Below, one piece after another: positions 1 through 6,802 of a stretch of 14,759 nt of DNA; position 1 is the stretch's first letter, and each line of letters starts with the position of its first letter. The stretch is from DATFXF01 sp035258565 (lineage in GTDB: Bacteria; Acidobacteriota; Terriglobia; Acidiferrales; UBA7541), in the NCBI GenBank assembly GCA_035258565.1, contig DATFXF010000098.1, positions 1 to 14,759 on the forward strand, in the 5' to 3' direction. The position numbers and the translations under genes are program-made. A model generated the notes under the pieces. That model was not told where the DNA came from and searched no databases. It saw nothing but the letters and a program-made list of their open reading frames with translations.

Positions 1-380
1 GTGCGCAGCTTGCGCCCTTGGGCCACGCCCTGCTCTCGCGCCAGGCCCACCACCCGTTGATGGATCTGCGCGGCAACGGCCGGACTCAGCAGCGCAAAGG
101 TCCGGCTGAACGTGGTGAAATCGGGCGTAGCCTCGGCATCGAAGTGCGTAAACCGCCGGTAGATCAGATTGCTGCGCACCTGCCGTTCCAGTTCTCGAAA
201 GCTCCATCCCTTCAGGTGCTTGATCACGCAGCAGCGCAGCAGACGGTCCGGCGCGATGCTGGGGCGCCCGGTGCGCGTCGAACCGGGACGTCGGGCGGCC
301 AGACACTGGCGGACCAGCTCCACCAGGGCGGGATCGTCGAGCAACCGGTCCACGGGGTCGAGCAGGTCGAAGGATGTCAA
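1..380 (-). mobile_element. Transposase N-terminal part (DUF772 type), cut by window edge
   Basis: The minus strand reads open for about 126 codons and runs off the window at base 1. The translation has the N-terminal signature of IS5/IS1182/ISNCY-like transposases (DUF772): a segment FDLLDPVDRLLDDPALVELV, then GRPSIAPDRLLRCC, then KHLKGWSFRELER, then FTHFDAEATPDFTTFSR. It ends in GRKLR, just before the point where the first catalytic Asp of the DDE domain is expected in this family. The catalytic part is therefore outside the window, and I cannot say whether the element is intact. An in-frame TAG lies about 20 bases upstream of the only likely start, TTG at 380–378, and no Shine–Dalgarno is visible there. 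The family call is confident; the start and the exact IS family are not. Confidence 0.8.
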
Positions 381-592
381 GAGAAGAGTTGAAAGGATAG
401 ACTATTTTCTTTGGAAACTCTCCGGAACAACGCCCTTCAGATCCGCCACGTCCGCGCCTCAACCGCTCACAGGGCTCAAGGGGTTAACCCCAGCGTTTTG
501 CAACAGCCTTTAGCTAAGCTAGCTGTGCCGCGAGCAAAAGTCGGTGAAGGGCGAGAGTAGGGATGGCGACACCAAGGGGTGAGGTCAGACCC
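381..592. other. Upstream flank of the IS and probable IS end
   Basis: This 212-base stretch has no gene. It contains a perfect 12-bp palindrome, GGGGTTAACCCC, at 480–491. Read on the minus strand toward the transposase, AGGCTGTTGCAAAACG starts at about 509, which resembles the outer ends of many IS elements of this transposase type. I infer the IS terminus is near 509–510, but the opposite end lies outside the window, so the inverted repeat cannot be confirmed. A short imperfect palindrome, GAGGTCAGACCCTC (581–594), sits at the end of the neighbouring PilZ–SPOR gene and could be a weak 3' hairpin. Confidence 0.35.
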
Positions 593-1657
593 TCAGCGCT
601 TGATGATGGCCTTAAATCCGTCTTTTTCTAGCCTGCGTTTTGCTAAGCGGGCTGATTCGGTATCTGCATACGGGCCAACCTGCACGCGGTAATAATGGTC
701 GGCACGGTGTATGCGCACAAATGCAGGAAACTGCCTTTGCTGCAAGGTCTCGGCCAGTGCCAGTGCCTCTTGCTCGCCAGGCAGCGCCGCCACTTGCAAC
801 AGGATCGCACCGCGCGGAATCAACGGAATATCGGTGGGCAGTTTGTTCTTCGATGTGGCGGGCCGCACCGCCGCAGATGCCTCTAAATCTTTACTGGCGG
901 GAGCTGGCTCTTTGTTCGTGGCTGGCGTAGTGCGCACCAGAGAGTGCGGGTACACCAACAAGAAACCCAGGATGGAAACAGTGCCCAGCACTGCGATAAG
1001 CCCGCGCGTAAGCCGAATCGGCGGCAGGCCTCTCAGAATTCCTGACCAGCCGACGGCCTGCTTGCTCGGCTTGGGCTCGGGCCACGTCTTGGCTTGAGCA
1101 AAAGCGGCTCGTAGGTCTGCCAGCAGCTCATCGCTCGTGAAGATCGCTTCCCTCTTGCCCTGGGTTGTTAATCCTCCAATTTGTCTGGCTTCCTTCGCCT
1201 CGGGCCGGGTGGCGGTGTCTGCTTTAGAGCCTTCGTGAGCGAGAATCCAGTCCCGTATCCTTTGGCGGGACGCCGCAGGTATATCCACGAACTTCACCCC
1301 TGCTCTGCGCGCCAATTCGTCTCGCCAGGAAATCTGACCGAGCGCTTCGATGGGATAGCCAGTATCCGGAAGAGCAAAACCGAGCCGAACCACCTGGTCG
1401 CGCACCGTGCCACCAAACAGGGCAATGGCCAATCCATCTTCGCTCAGATCGGAGAGAAATCCGCCAGCTTCCGGGCCCAGGTTAACGCGAACGAGCGAGC
1501 CCACGACTCGCCTTGGGCGGTTGCGCCGCTCGCCAGATGCTACCGCGGGGGACATAGGAAGGGATGGTAGGTTTGGGTCCTCAGCCGTATCTGGAGTTTC
1601 TGGTTTGGCTTTGCCCAAACAGATACCTCGGTTCTTCTCTCCTGATGAAACTACCAT
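593..1657 (-). CDS. PilZ–transmembrane–SPOR protein
   Basis: A 354-residue protein with three parts. An N-terminal PilZ domain (about 44–140) has both cyclic-di-GMP motifs intact: RxxxR as R45…R49 and DxSxxG as D70-L-S72-E-D-G75. A charged linker leads to one membrane segment (about 218–236), followed by a Pro/Ala-rich stretch and a C-terminal SPOR domain (about 283–352, with AILLQVAALPG and YYRVQVGPYADTESA). Known family roles: PilZ binds cyclic-di-GMP in the cytoplasm, and SPOR binds denuded peptidoglycan glycans, usually at division septa. The topology fits a type II membrane protein with PilZ inside and SPOR outside. ATG start with AGGTG seven bases upstream. The LuxR-type regulator lies 167 bases upstream on the same strand. 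A link between second messenger and cell wall is inference; the domain calls are firm. Confidence 0.88.
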   Translation of the reverse strand: MVVSSGEKNRGICLGKAKPETPDTAEDPNLPSLPMSPAVASGERRNRPRRVVGSLVRVNLGPEAGGFLSDLSEDGLAIALFGGTVRDQVVRLGFALPDTGYPIEALGQISWRDELARRAGVKFVDIPAASRQRIRDWILAHEGSKADTATRPEAKEARQIGGLTTQGKREAIFTSDELLADLRAAFAQAKTWPEPKPSKQAVGWSGILRGLPPIRLTRGLIAVLGTVSILGFLLVYPHSLVRTTPATNKEPAPASKDLEASAAVRPATSKNKLPTDIPLIPRGAILLQVAALPGEQEALALAETLQQRQFPAFVRIHRADHYYRVQVGPYADTESARLAKRRLEKDGFKAIIKR

Positions 1658-1824
1658 CGCAGTTCACCTAAGCGTGGATTGATCAGCGACGACCTGCGGG
1701 TATGGTATCACTCCTTATCCTTGTCCAAGGGCCGACAGTGTTTCTGACCCCACCAACGGTTGGCGATATTCGCATTTCTCTGGGCCACTCCGAAGCGCAA
1801 GCTGTTCAAAGCCTCCAGCATCTG

Positions 1825-2484
1825 TCAAGCAACGGCCATTCGGCGTTGATAGAAAAGCAAGATCAGGTCTGCCCGTCGCTGAACATCGAACTTTTTCAGA
1901 AGGCTCGAAACGAAGAATTTCACAGTTCGCTCAGAAATATGCAGGTTGTTGGCAATCTCCTTGTTGGAAAGGCCTTTCAGCACGTCATCGAAAACCTGCT
2001 GTTCGCGCATGCTGAGACGGGCGGGTGCGCCGCTGTGCGGGGAGCGGCGTCGCTCCTCGCCGAGGACCGAATCCAAGAAGCGGGATAGGATGGACCGAGG
2101 TACCCAGAAGCCCCCAGCACCTACCGAGGGCAGGGCCTGGCGTAACTGCTTCCCTGCTTCCGAGTAGGTGATCAGCCCTCTGACGCCCAGCCGAAGCGCG
2201 GCGAAGGCTTGCCGCTCATTGAATTTCTCAGCCACCAACAACAATCGCGCAGTGGGGAACCGAGCGAGGATGGTCGCGATGAGAGATTCGGTGGCGAGCC
2301 GCGGGCCCACGGAGTCCACGACATAGATGGAGGCGCGCGGTACAGAAAGCCGACTCGCGTCGAGTACAAGGGTAAGATCCAGTTGACGGAATGAGAGACG
2401 ATAGCCCGAGCGAGAGAGTTGGCGTTGGAATTCTGTTAAGGCCATCGGGTGAGCCGAGAGGACGCAAATCGTCGGGTTCGACAT
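1825..2484 (-). CDS. LuxR/NarL-type regulator with a degenerate receiver domain
   Basis: A 219-residue DNA-binding regulator. The C-terminal part (about 157–211) is a clear LuxR-type helix-turn-helix: LSMREQQVFDDVLKGLSNKEIA, then LHISERTVKFFVSSLLKKF. The N-terminal 130 residues have the spacing of a response-regulator receiver: ICVLSAHPMALTEF, VVDSVG with D57 at the phospho-acceptor position, then ARLLLVAEKF and ALRLGVRGLIT. The acidic pair that holds Mg2+ near residue 10 is replaced by S10/A11/H12, and the conserved Lys near residue 107 is not apparent (T106-Y-S-E). Phosphorylation may therefore be lost or altered, though D57 remains. No sensor kinase is in the window. The start ATG has only a weak ribosome site. 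Targets are unknown; the PilZ–SPOR gene downstream and the divergent double-PilZ gene are candidates. Confidence 0.85.
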   Translation of the reverse strand: MSNPTICVLSAHPMALTEFQRQLSRSGYRLSFRQLDLTLVLDASRLSVPRASIYVVDSVGPRLATESLIATILARFPTARLLLVAEKFNERQAFAALRLGVRGLITYSEAGKQLRQALPSVGAGGFWVPRSILSRFLDSVLGEERRRSPHSGAPARLSMREQQVFDDVLKGLSNKEIANNLHISERTVKFFVSSLLKKFDVQRRADLILLFYQRRMAVA

Positions 2485-2707
2485 AATCCATGGGGACCAT
2501 CGGGAAGCTACTAGATTTGTCGCCGAGGCGCAAGCCTTGCCTGGGTATGGGTGTATGGGGGTAAGGCGGTATCGGAAAAACAGCGGCGGAGCACAATCTT
2601 CTGTACGCTCAGCATGGTATGGCGCTCTATGGAGGCCCAGGGGGTCGGTCTGTAAACTGCAGGGCGCAAGAGGACAAGCGAAAACTCGAGAGGAGAACGA
2701 CCCCCCG

Positions 2708-3352
2708 ATGAGTCACACCCCCACGACCCCGGTGGCTGAACTGCTTGACCCACTCTGCAAGGGTGAGCGGAGGCGGAAGCGGAGGGCCGAAGTTTCCCTG
2801 TCTCTGCGCGTGCGCCTCGAGGACGAAACCTTCGAGGAAGTTCGCGCCACGCGGAACGCTTCCCGCGAAGGCGTGTACTTCATTACCCCATCCAAACGCT
2901 ACTATGAGGGAATGCCATTGCGTGTCACCGTCCCGTACCGGCCGTCTGCGGGCTCCGGCGGCTGGGAAAACAGGGCTGAGGTTGTCCGGATAGAGGAACG
3001 GGCCGATGGCCGCTTGGGCGTGGCCCTGCGGCTTCTAGAAGCGGAGGGTTTGGCACCATCAGCTGGTGACCTACGGCCGAGGAATGGCGAACGCCGGCTG
3101 GCCCGCGGTCACTTGATTTCGGTCCCTGCGGAGGTGGTTGAGCCTCGCTCGGAGGTCCGGTTCTCGGCGCGAGCGTCCGATCTGAGCTTCCAAGGATGCT
3201 ACATCGACACCTTGAATCCGTTCCCCGTCGGTACGACAGTGCTTTTACATCTCTCGAAAGCCAAGGACGTCTTCGAGACCCAAGCGCGAGTCTGCTCTTG
3301 TCAAATGGGGATGGGTATGGGCTTGTCTTCCGCCGGAACTCTCAACCTTTAA
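2708..3352 (+). CDS. Tandem PilZ-domain protein
   Basis: A 214-residue soluble protein with two PilZ-like halves. The first (about 20–115) has a basic RRRKRR run (R21–R26, satisfying RxxxR) and NxSxxG as N50-A-S52-R-E-G55. The second (about 128–210) has R129-R-L-A-R133 and DxSxxG as D158-L-S160-F-Q-G163. Both sites look able to bind cyclic-di-GMP, which is the known PilZ ligand. I chose ATG 2708, with AGGAG about 12 bases upstream; the frame stays open back to 2537, but that part looks non-coding. The protein stops soon after the last beta strand (MGMGMGLSSAGTLNL), so the usual terminal helix is short or absent. The stop overlaps the convergent DUF2252 gene by 11 bases. It is divergent from the LuxR-type regulator, with a 223-base gap holding no recognisable promoter. 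Confidence 0.85.
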   Translation: MSHTPTTPVAELLDPLCKGERRRKRRAEVSLSLRVRLEDETFEEVRATRNASREGVYFITPSKRYYEGMPLRVTVPYRPSAGSGGWENRAEVVRIEERADGRLGVALRLLEAEGLAPSAGDLRPRNGERRLARGHLISVPAEVVEPRSEVRFSARASDLSFQGCYIDTLNPFPVGTTVLLHLSKAKDVFETQARVCSCQMGMGMGLSSAGTLNL

Positions 3353-4415
3353 CCCAGTCTTCCCACTGCCGCGTCACCGCCTGGCTCATTTTCTTGGCGG
3401 CCTGGCGAAGCCATCGGGCCGGACGCTTCTTCAGATCTCTTTCGACTGCCGAAATAGCGTTCGAGCTCCCCAGGTGTATGTTGGCAGTTTCCCAACCCAT
3501 GGCGTGCAAGAGGCTAGCCTCATCGCGCTTTTTCGGCAGCGAGGACAGCTCGATTCGCGAACAATCGGGTGCCAGCCGGCGCACAAGCCAGTCGCCACTC
3601 ACGTGGACGAAGGGATCCTGCATGCGCACGGAGCGTGTGACAATCTTCTCGTACAGGATTGTTTCGTTTCTGGCGCGCCCCGCTTGCCAAACAAAGGCCG
3701 AGGGCAGCAGTGCCTTCGCCTCGCGCGCCACGAAGCCGCCGCGCCACTGGGCTAGCGCCAGCAATCGCTGGTGTCCCAAGCTGCCCAGGCCCGCCACCCG
3801 CCGCTTCAAGCGGTACTCGATTCCCCCCGGCAGCTGCTCTTCGAGCAGCCGGCGTGCCTCGGCTGGCACTTTCCCTTGTACGGGGGCCCATGCCTCCGTC
3901 TTCTTCCAGAACAGGACCGGATCGCGCAGCTCGTTCAGGGCAATTTCGCGGAGCCAGATGTGATGCTCGCTGAGAACAAACGGCTTCCCGCGCGAGCGGA
4001 GCCCTTTGGTGTATCCATCCAGAATCGCCTCGCAAGCTTCCTTGGGGCGGATCGAGAGGTGCTCTTCCTGAGCGGCGATTCGCGCACTGGTGGCCAGACG
4101 CACCAAGTCGATCGTGTAAGCCGCGGGGTAAGCCTCATCGAAGTCGTTAACGCCCCAGATGAGCCGACCTTCTGAGTCCCGCCAGGTGCCAAAGTTCTCG
4201 ACGTGCAGGTCACCCACGGCCAAGACCGACGGAGCGGCGGCCAGGTCCGCGCAGACTTCCTCCCAGAGCTGGACCCAGCGGTAGAAGGTGGCGCGCAGGA
4301 AGGGGAAAACTGCTTCGGCCATCTGCTTGTGCTTGAAGGCGAGGTCGGCGGCGACCGGCGTGGTGCGCGCCATCATCCACTTCTCGTAGCTCGCCGTTGC
4401 CTTGTGGATATCCAC
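3342..4415 (-). CDS. DUF2252 family protein (kinase-like fold)
   Basis: A 357-residue DUF2252 (COG4320) protein. The diagnostic motifs are GDLHVENFG (68–76) and NDFDEAYP (90–97), followed by TIDLVRLATSARIA. They resemble the catalytic GDxHxxN and metal-binding DFD segments of aminoglycoside/choline-kinase-like phosphotransferases, so a phosphotransfer activity is plausible, but the family's substrate is unknown. No signal peptide or membrane segment is seen, so it should be cytoplasmic. The start is GTG 4415, preceded by GGGGAG at good spacing. An upstream ATG pair at 4430–4434 is in another frame. It starts 21 bases after the stop of the secreted hydrolase on the same strand, so the two are probably co-transcribed. 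Its 3' end overlaps the double-PilZ gene tail to tail by 11 bases. Confidence 0.85.
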   Translation of the reverse strand: MDIHKATASYEKWMMARTTPVAADLAFKHKQMAEAVFPFLRATFYRWVQLWEEVCADLAAAPSVLAVGDLHVENFGTWRDSEGRLIWGVNDFDEAYPAAYTIDLVRLATSARIAAQEEHLSIRPKEACEAILDGYTKGLRSRGKPFVLSEHHIWLREIALNELRDPVLFWKKTEAWAPVQGKVPAEARRLLEEQLPGGIEYRLKRRVAGLGSLGHQRLLALAQWRGGFVAREAKALLPSAFVWQAGRARNETILYEKIVTRSVRMQDPFVHVSGDWLVRRLAPDCSRIELSSLPKKRDEASLLHAMGWETANIHLGSSNAISAVERDLKKRPARWLRQAAKKMSQAVTRQWEDWVKG

Positions 4416-4436
4416 GCTTCTCTCCCCATGCCATTC

Positions 4437-5531
4437 TTAGTGTGCGGAGGCTTCGAGCAGCTCGGCCAAGTACGACTTCCAGACGGCGGCAAATGTGTGC
4501 GTGCCATGGCCGCGCGTCTGATCAGTGATGGGTAGAAGCACAAAGCGGCCGTGCGGGACCTTCTTGATTTCCCGCTCGGCGATGCCGAGTTCTGGCGGGT
4601 TGATGAAGTCGTCGGCGGAGTTGATGAAGACGACTGGCACCTTGATCTTTTCGAGCGCGGGTGAAGGGTTATAGTTCCGCGAGGCGTTCACCTGATAGAG
4701 CAGGTCGTTGGCGTCGGTCGTGGCCAGGCGGCCCGCCAGCCACTCGTCCAAATATTTGTCGGCTGCGTCGCGACTGGGATAGTTCTTCTGCATCTGAAGC
4801 GGGCTCCTGCCCATGAGCATGAGGATGTAGAGCGCACCCCGAAGGCAGGGGGGTTGTGCAGTATATTCGCCATTCTTCCATTCCGGATCCGTGCGGATCG
4901 AGTCCATGATCATTTTGCGCGCGATTCGATTGCGCCCGGCGATCTCGACCGGCAGACAGGCCAAGGGGAACAGGGCATCCATGAAGTCGGGATAGGTCTC
5001 GCCCCAGACCCAGGAGTGCATGCAGCCCATGGAGGTGCCCGCCACCAGCCGCAAGTGAGTCACCTGCAGGCCTTCGGTGAGCAACAGGTGCTGCGCTCGA
5101 ACCATGTCGTCGTACTCATAGTGCGGGAAGCGTGCATGCAGGCCGTCGCTTGGCTTGCTCGAATGCCCGTGACCGATCGAGTCCGGCAGGATAATAAAAT
5201 ATCGGCGCGCGTCGAGCAGTTGTTCGGGCCCAAAGAGCACGCTGGCAAACTGCGGTGAAAGGAATTGCCGCCCCGAACCTCCTGTGCCATGCAGGATTAG
5301 GACGGCATTGGTCACCACGCCCTTCGAGTCGCGCGCGGGCTCGCCGAGTGTCCGGTAGTGCAGCTTCAACTCCGGCAGGGTTTCGCCGGACTTGAAGTGG
5401 AAGTCGCGTACCACGAAGTCGCCTTCTCGGGGTGCCAAGGGTGGGGCCTCGCGCTGTTGAGCCAAGAGCGGTATCCCAGCAGCCAGTACCAACGCGGTCG
5501 GGAGAAGATTGAAGATTCGCCGAGTGCCCAT
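4437..5531 (-). CDS. Secreted alpha/beta hydrolase, MetX (homoserine acetyltransferase)-like
   Basis: A 364-residue alpha/beta hydrolase of the MetX-like branch. It begins with a signal peptide (MGTRR, hydrophobic FNLLPTALVLAAGIPLLA, likely cleavage before Q25). The core has an oxyanion region HGTGGSG (81–87), nucleophile elbow GTSMG (S167), acid NSADD (D307 or D308) and histidine in GHGTH (H342 most likely, H345 possible). MetX enzymes acylate homoserine in the cytoplasm; export makes that role unlikely here, so I call a secreted esterase/acyltransferase of unknown substrate. The start ATG 5531 is fixed by a very strong GGAGGAGGGAGG just upstream and by the signal peptide; the frame is open to 5840 but that extension overlaps the methyltransferase gene. 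DUF2252 follows after 21 bases. Confidence 0.85.
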   Translation of the reverse strand: MGTRRIFNLLPTALVLAAGIPLLAQQREAPPLAPREGDFVVRDFHFKSGETLPELKLHYRTLGEPARDSKGVVTNAVLILHGTGGSGRQFLSPQFASVLFGPEQLLDARRYFIILPDSIGHGHSSKPSDGLHARFPHYEYDDMVRAQHLLLTEGLQVTHLRLVAGTSMGCMHSWVWGETYPDFMDALFPLACLPVEIAGRNRIARKMIMDSIRTDPEWKNGEYTAQPPCLRGALYILMLMGRSPLQMQKNYPSRDAADKYLDEWLAGRLATTDANDLLYQVNASRNYNPSPALEKIKVPVVFINSADDFINPPELGIAEREIKKVPHGRFVLLPITDQTRGHGTHTFAAVWKSYLAELLEASAH

Positions 5532-5682
5532 TGTCCTCCCTCCTCCTCTATCTCCGAAGGGGCACTCTAGCACAGGAATGCCCGCGAGCCCCGGCTGGCC
5601 TCCAAGAGGTTGAGAATCCGGTCCTCGGCTGACGCCGCAGGGTCCCGGTAAGTCGAGGCGAACCGGTGGAGATGGCGCTATG

Positions 5683-6465
5683 CTATTTTCTCCACAGCAG
5701 CCGCGCCACTTTCGCGCTGTAGAACCAATGGCCATGATGCTGCTCGAGATGGAAACTGGAGCTATGGGCTCGGGCAGATTCGAGGAACTCTTGTCGTAGG
5801 CGCCGCCGCGCCGAGGGGCCGCCTTCGACCACCGCCCCACAAAGCCAGTCTTCTAGCCGGCGACTTCGCTCGAAAACGTGGGCATCGGCAAGCGAAAGCC
5901 CGGCCTGTCGAGATAGCCCGAGCAAGTCGGCCAGCGAGAGCAAACGAGTGGGGATACCGCCGGAGCGCAATCGTTCCAGCCGATCCCAGGCCTCTCGCTC
6001 GGCGGGATCTTCCGCCACGACCACTTCGACGAGTGCGATGCGGCCGCGCGGGCGCGTAACCCGGCAAATCTCGTCGAGTGCCTTCCGAGCGGTTGGGAAG
6101 ACGGGAAAGGAAAAGGCGCAGGTGACCAGGTCGAACCTGCCACCGGGTAAGGGGAGCTGCTCGGCGTCGGCTACAGCGAAGTAGATGGCCCGAAGGCGCC
6201 GCTGCCGGGCGGCCACCTGGGCCACAGTGATCATTCCCTCGGCCAAGTCCAGTGCATAGACCGAGCAGCCGTAGCGCGCCAGTTCCACAGCCAGCGTGCC
6301 CGGCCCGCAAGCCAGGTCAAGCACGCGTTCGTTTGCACGGGGCTGGAGCCAGGCGACATGGGCACGGGTCTCGGCCCGCAGTTGGGAGAAGACGAAGCGG
6401 GCGTAGGACGGCGAGAGCCGATTGAAAAGACGCTGGAAGCTGGCTTTTGGTTGGGGAAGGGCCAT
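5683..6465 (-). CDS. SAM-dependent methyltransferase (UbiE/Methyltransf_11 type)
   Basis: A 260-residue class I methyltransferase. Motif I is VLDLACGPG (48–56). The ribose-binding acid is D73 in ALDLAEGM. VADAEQLPLPGGRFDLV (98–114) carries the adenine-contact D100 and motif II. RPRGRIALVEVV (138–149) corresponds to motif III. The N-terminal segment (SFQRLFNRLSPSYARFVF) resembles the start of UbiE-like enzymes. The substrate cannot be told from the sequence. There is no membrane segment or signal peptide. ATG 6465 has no Shine–Dalgarno; a TATAAT on the same strand ends nine bases upstream of it, suggesting a leaderless or very short-leader mRNA. The secreted hydrolase begins 151 bases downstream on the same strand with its own strong ribosome site, so co-transcription is possible but not shown. 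Confidence 0.87.
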   Translation of the reverse strand: MALPQPKASFQRLFNRLSPSYARFVFSQLRAETRAHVAWLQPRANERVLDLACGPGTLAVELARYGCSVYALDLAEGMITVAQVAARQRRLRAIYFAVADAEQLPLPGGRFDLVTCAFSFPVFPTARKALDEICRVTRPRGRIALVEVVVAEDPAEREAWDRLERLRSGGIPTRLLSLADLLGLSRQAGLSLADAHVFERSRRLEDWLCGAVVEGGPSARRRLRQEFLESARAHSSSFHLEQHHGHWFYSAKVARLLWRK

Positions 6466-6641
6466 GCATTGGCGATTATAAGCTTCCTGGCCCGGAGCGG
6501 AGCAGGGCTTAGGTACCCGGACGCTCTACCCTGATGCCAAGCTCTCTGGGCGCCCGAGGTTTTGCCCCGGAAATGAAACAATCTCTTTGTAATGAGTGGA
6601 TTATATAGTTAAGGACACTCTTTTACCTGCGCCTATTTCTA
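6466..6641. other. Divergent intergenic region, methyltransferase / csp
   Basis: The whole gap between the methyltransferase (minus) and csp (plus) is 337 bases, 6466–6802. This first half contains the two minus-strand TATAAT boxes listed separately and an AT-rich patch at about 6575–6625, unusual in this GC-rich window. I see no open frame with a ribosome site and no repeat here. The second half (6642–6802) is the csp promoter and leader. Confidence 0.5.
6475..6480 (-). promoter_or_regulatory. TATAAT -10 box close to the methyltransferase start
   Basis: A perfect TATAAT on the minus strand ends nine bases before the ATG at 6465, so transcription would begin within a few bases of the start codon. 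No good -35 hexamer lies 16–18 bases upstream. A second minus-strand TATAAT (6605–6600) lies about 130 bases further up and is an alternative, also without a clear -35. Confidence 0.4.
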
Positions 6642-6671
6642 TTGCACAACCCACCGGCGATATGCTAGTAT
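6642..6671 (+). promoter_or_regulatory. Probable sigma-70 promoter of the csp leader
   Basis: TTGCAC (6642–6647) and TAGTAT (6666–6671) are spaced by 18 bases, matching the housekeeping consensus at 3/6 and 4/6 positions. An overlapping TATAGT (6669–6674) is an alternative -10. Transcription would start near 6678, leaving a leader of about 125 bases before the csp start codon. A long leader is usual for cold-shock genes. Confidence 0.5.
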
Positions 6672-6717
6672 AGTGTTGCGTTTGTTGCTCTTGTATTTCC
6701 TTTTGACTCGTTCAACT

Positions 6718-6750
6718 GGGCTGCAAGCACAAACTTGCAGCCTTTTTTTT
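6718..6750 (+). terminator. Intrinsic terminator inside the csp leader (possible attenuator)
   Basis: GGCTGCAAG (6719–6727) and CTTGCAGCC (6734–6742) form a perfect 9-bp stem around the 6-base loop CACAAA, followed at once by eight T residues (6743–6750). G6718 can add a G–U pair. This is a textbook rho-independent terminator. It lies downstream of the probable promoter and about 50 bases upstream of the csp start. It could end a roughly 70-base leader RNA, or be conditionally read through into csp. CAGCC (6738–6742) can alternatively pair with GGCTG (6754–6758), a weak possible antiterminator. Confidence 0.8.
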
Positions 6751-6802
6751 GCGGGCTGGAGGCGGACGAGAGGCACAAATAGCTCAAAAAGAGGTTTAAG
6801 AA

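Noticed and set aside
18..513. Two plus-strand open frames at the left edge
   Set aside because: The minus strand encodes a recognisable transposase over the same bases, so these are antisense frames.
2543..2565. G-rich stretch with three G runs, considered as a G-quadruplex
   Set aside because: Only three runs of three or more G are present on the plus strand; a fourth would need imperfect GG pairs. Too weak to list.
2537..2707. N-terminal extension of the double-PilZ protein
   Set aside because: The 57 extra codons look non-coding and contain the AGGAG that serves ATG 2708.
5532..5840. N-terminal extension of the secreted hydrolase back to 5840
   Set aside because: It overlaps the methyltransferase gene, has no ribosome site, and would bury the signal peptide. 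ATG 5531 has a very strong Shine–Dalgarno.
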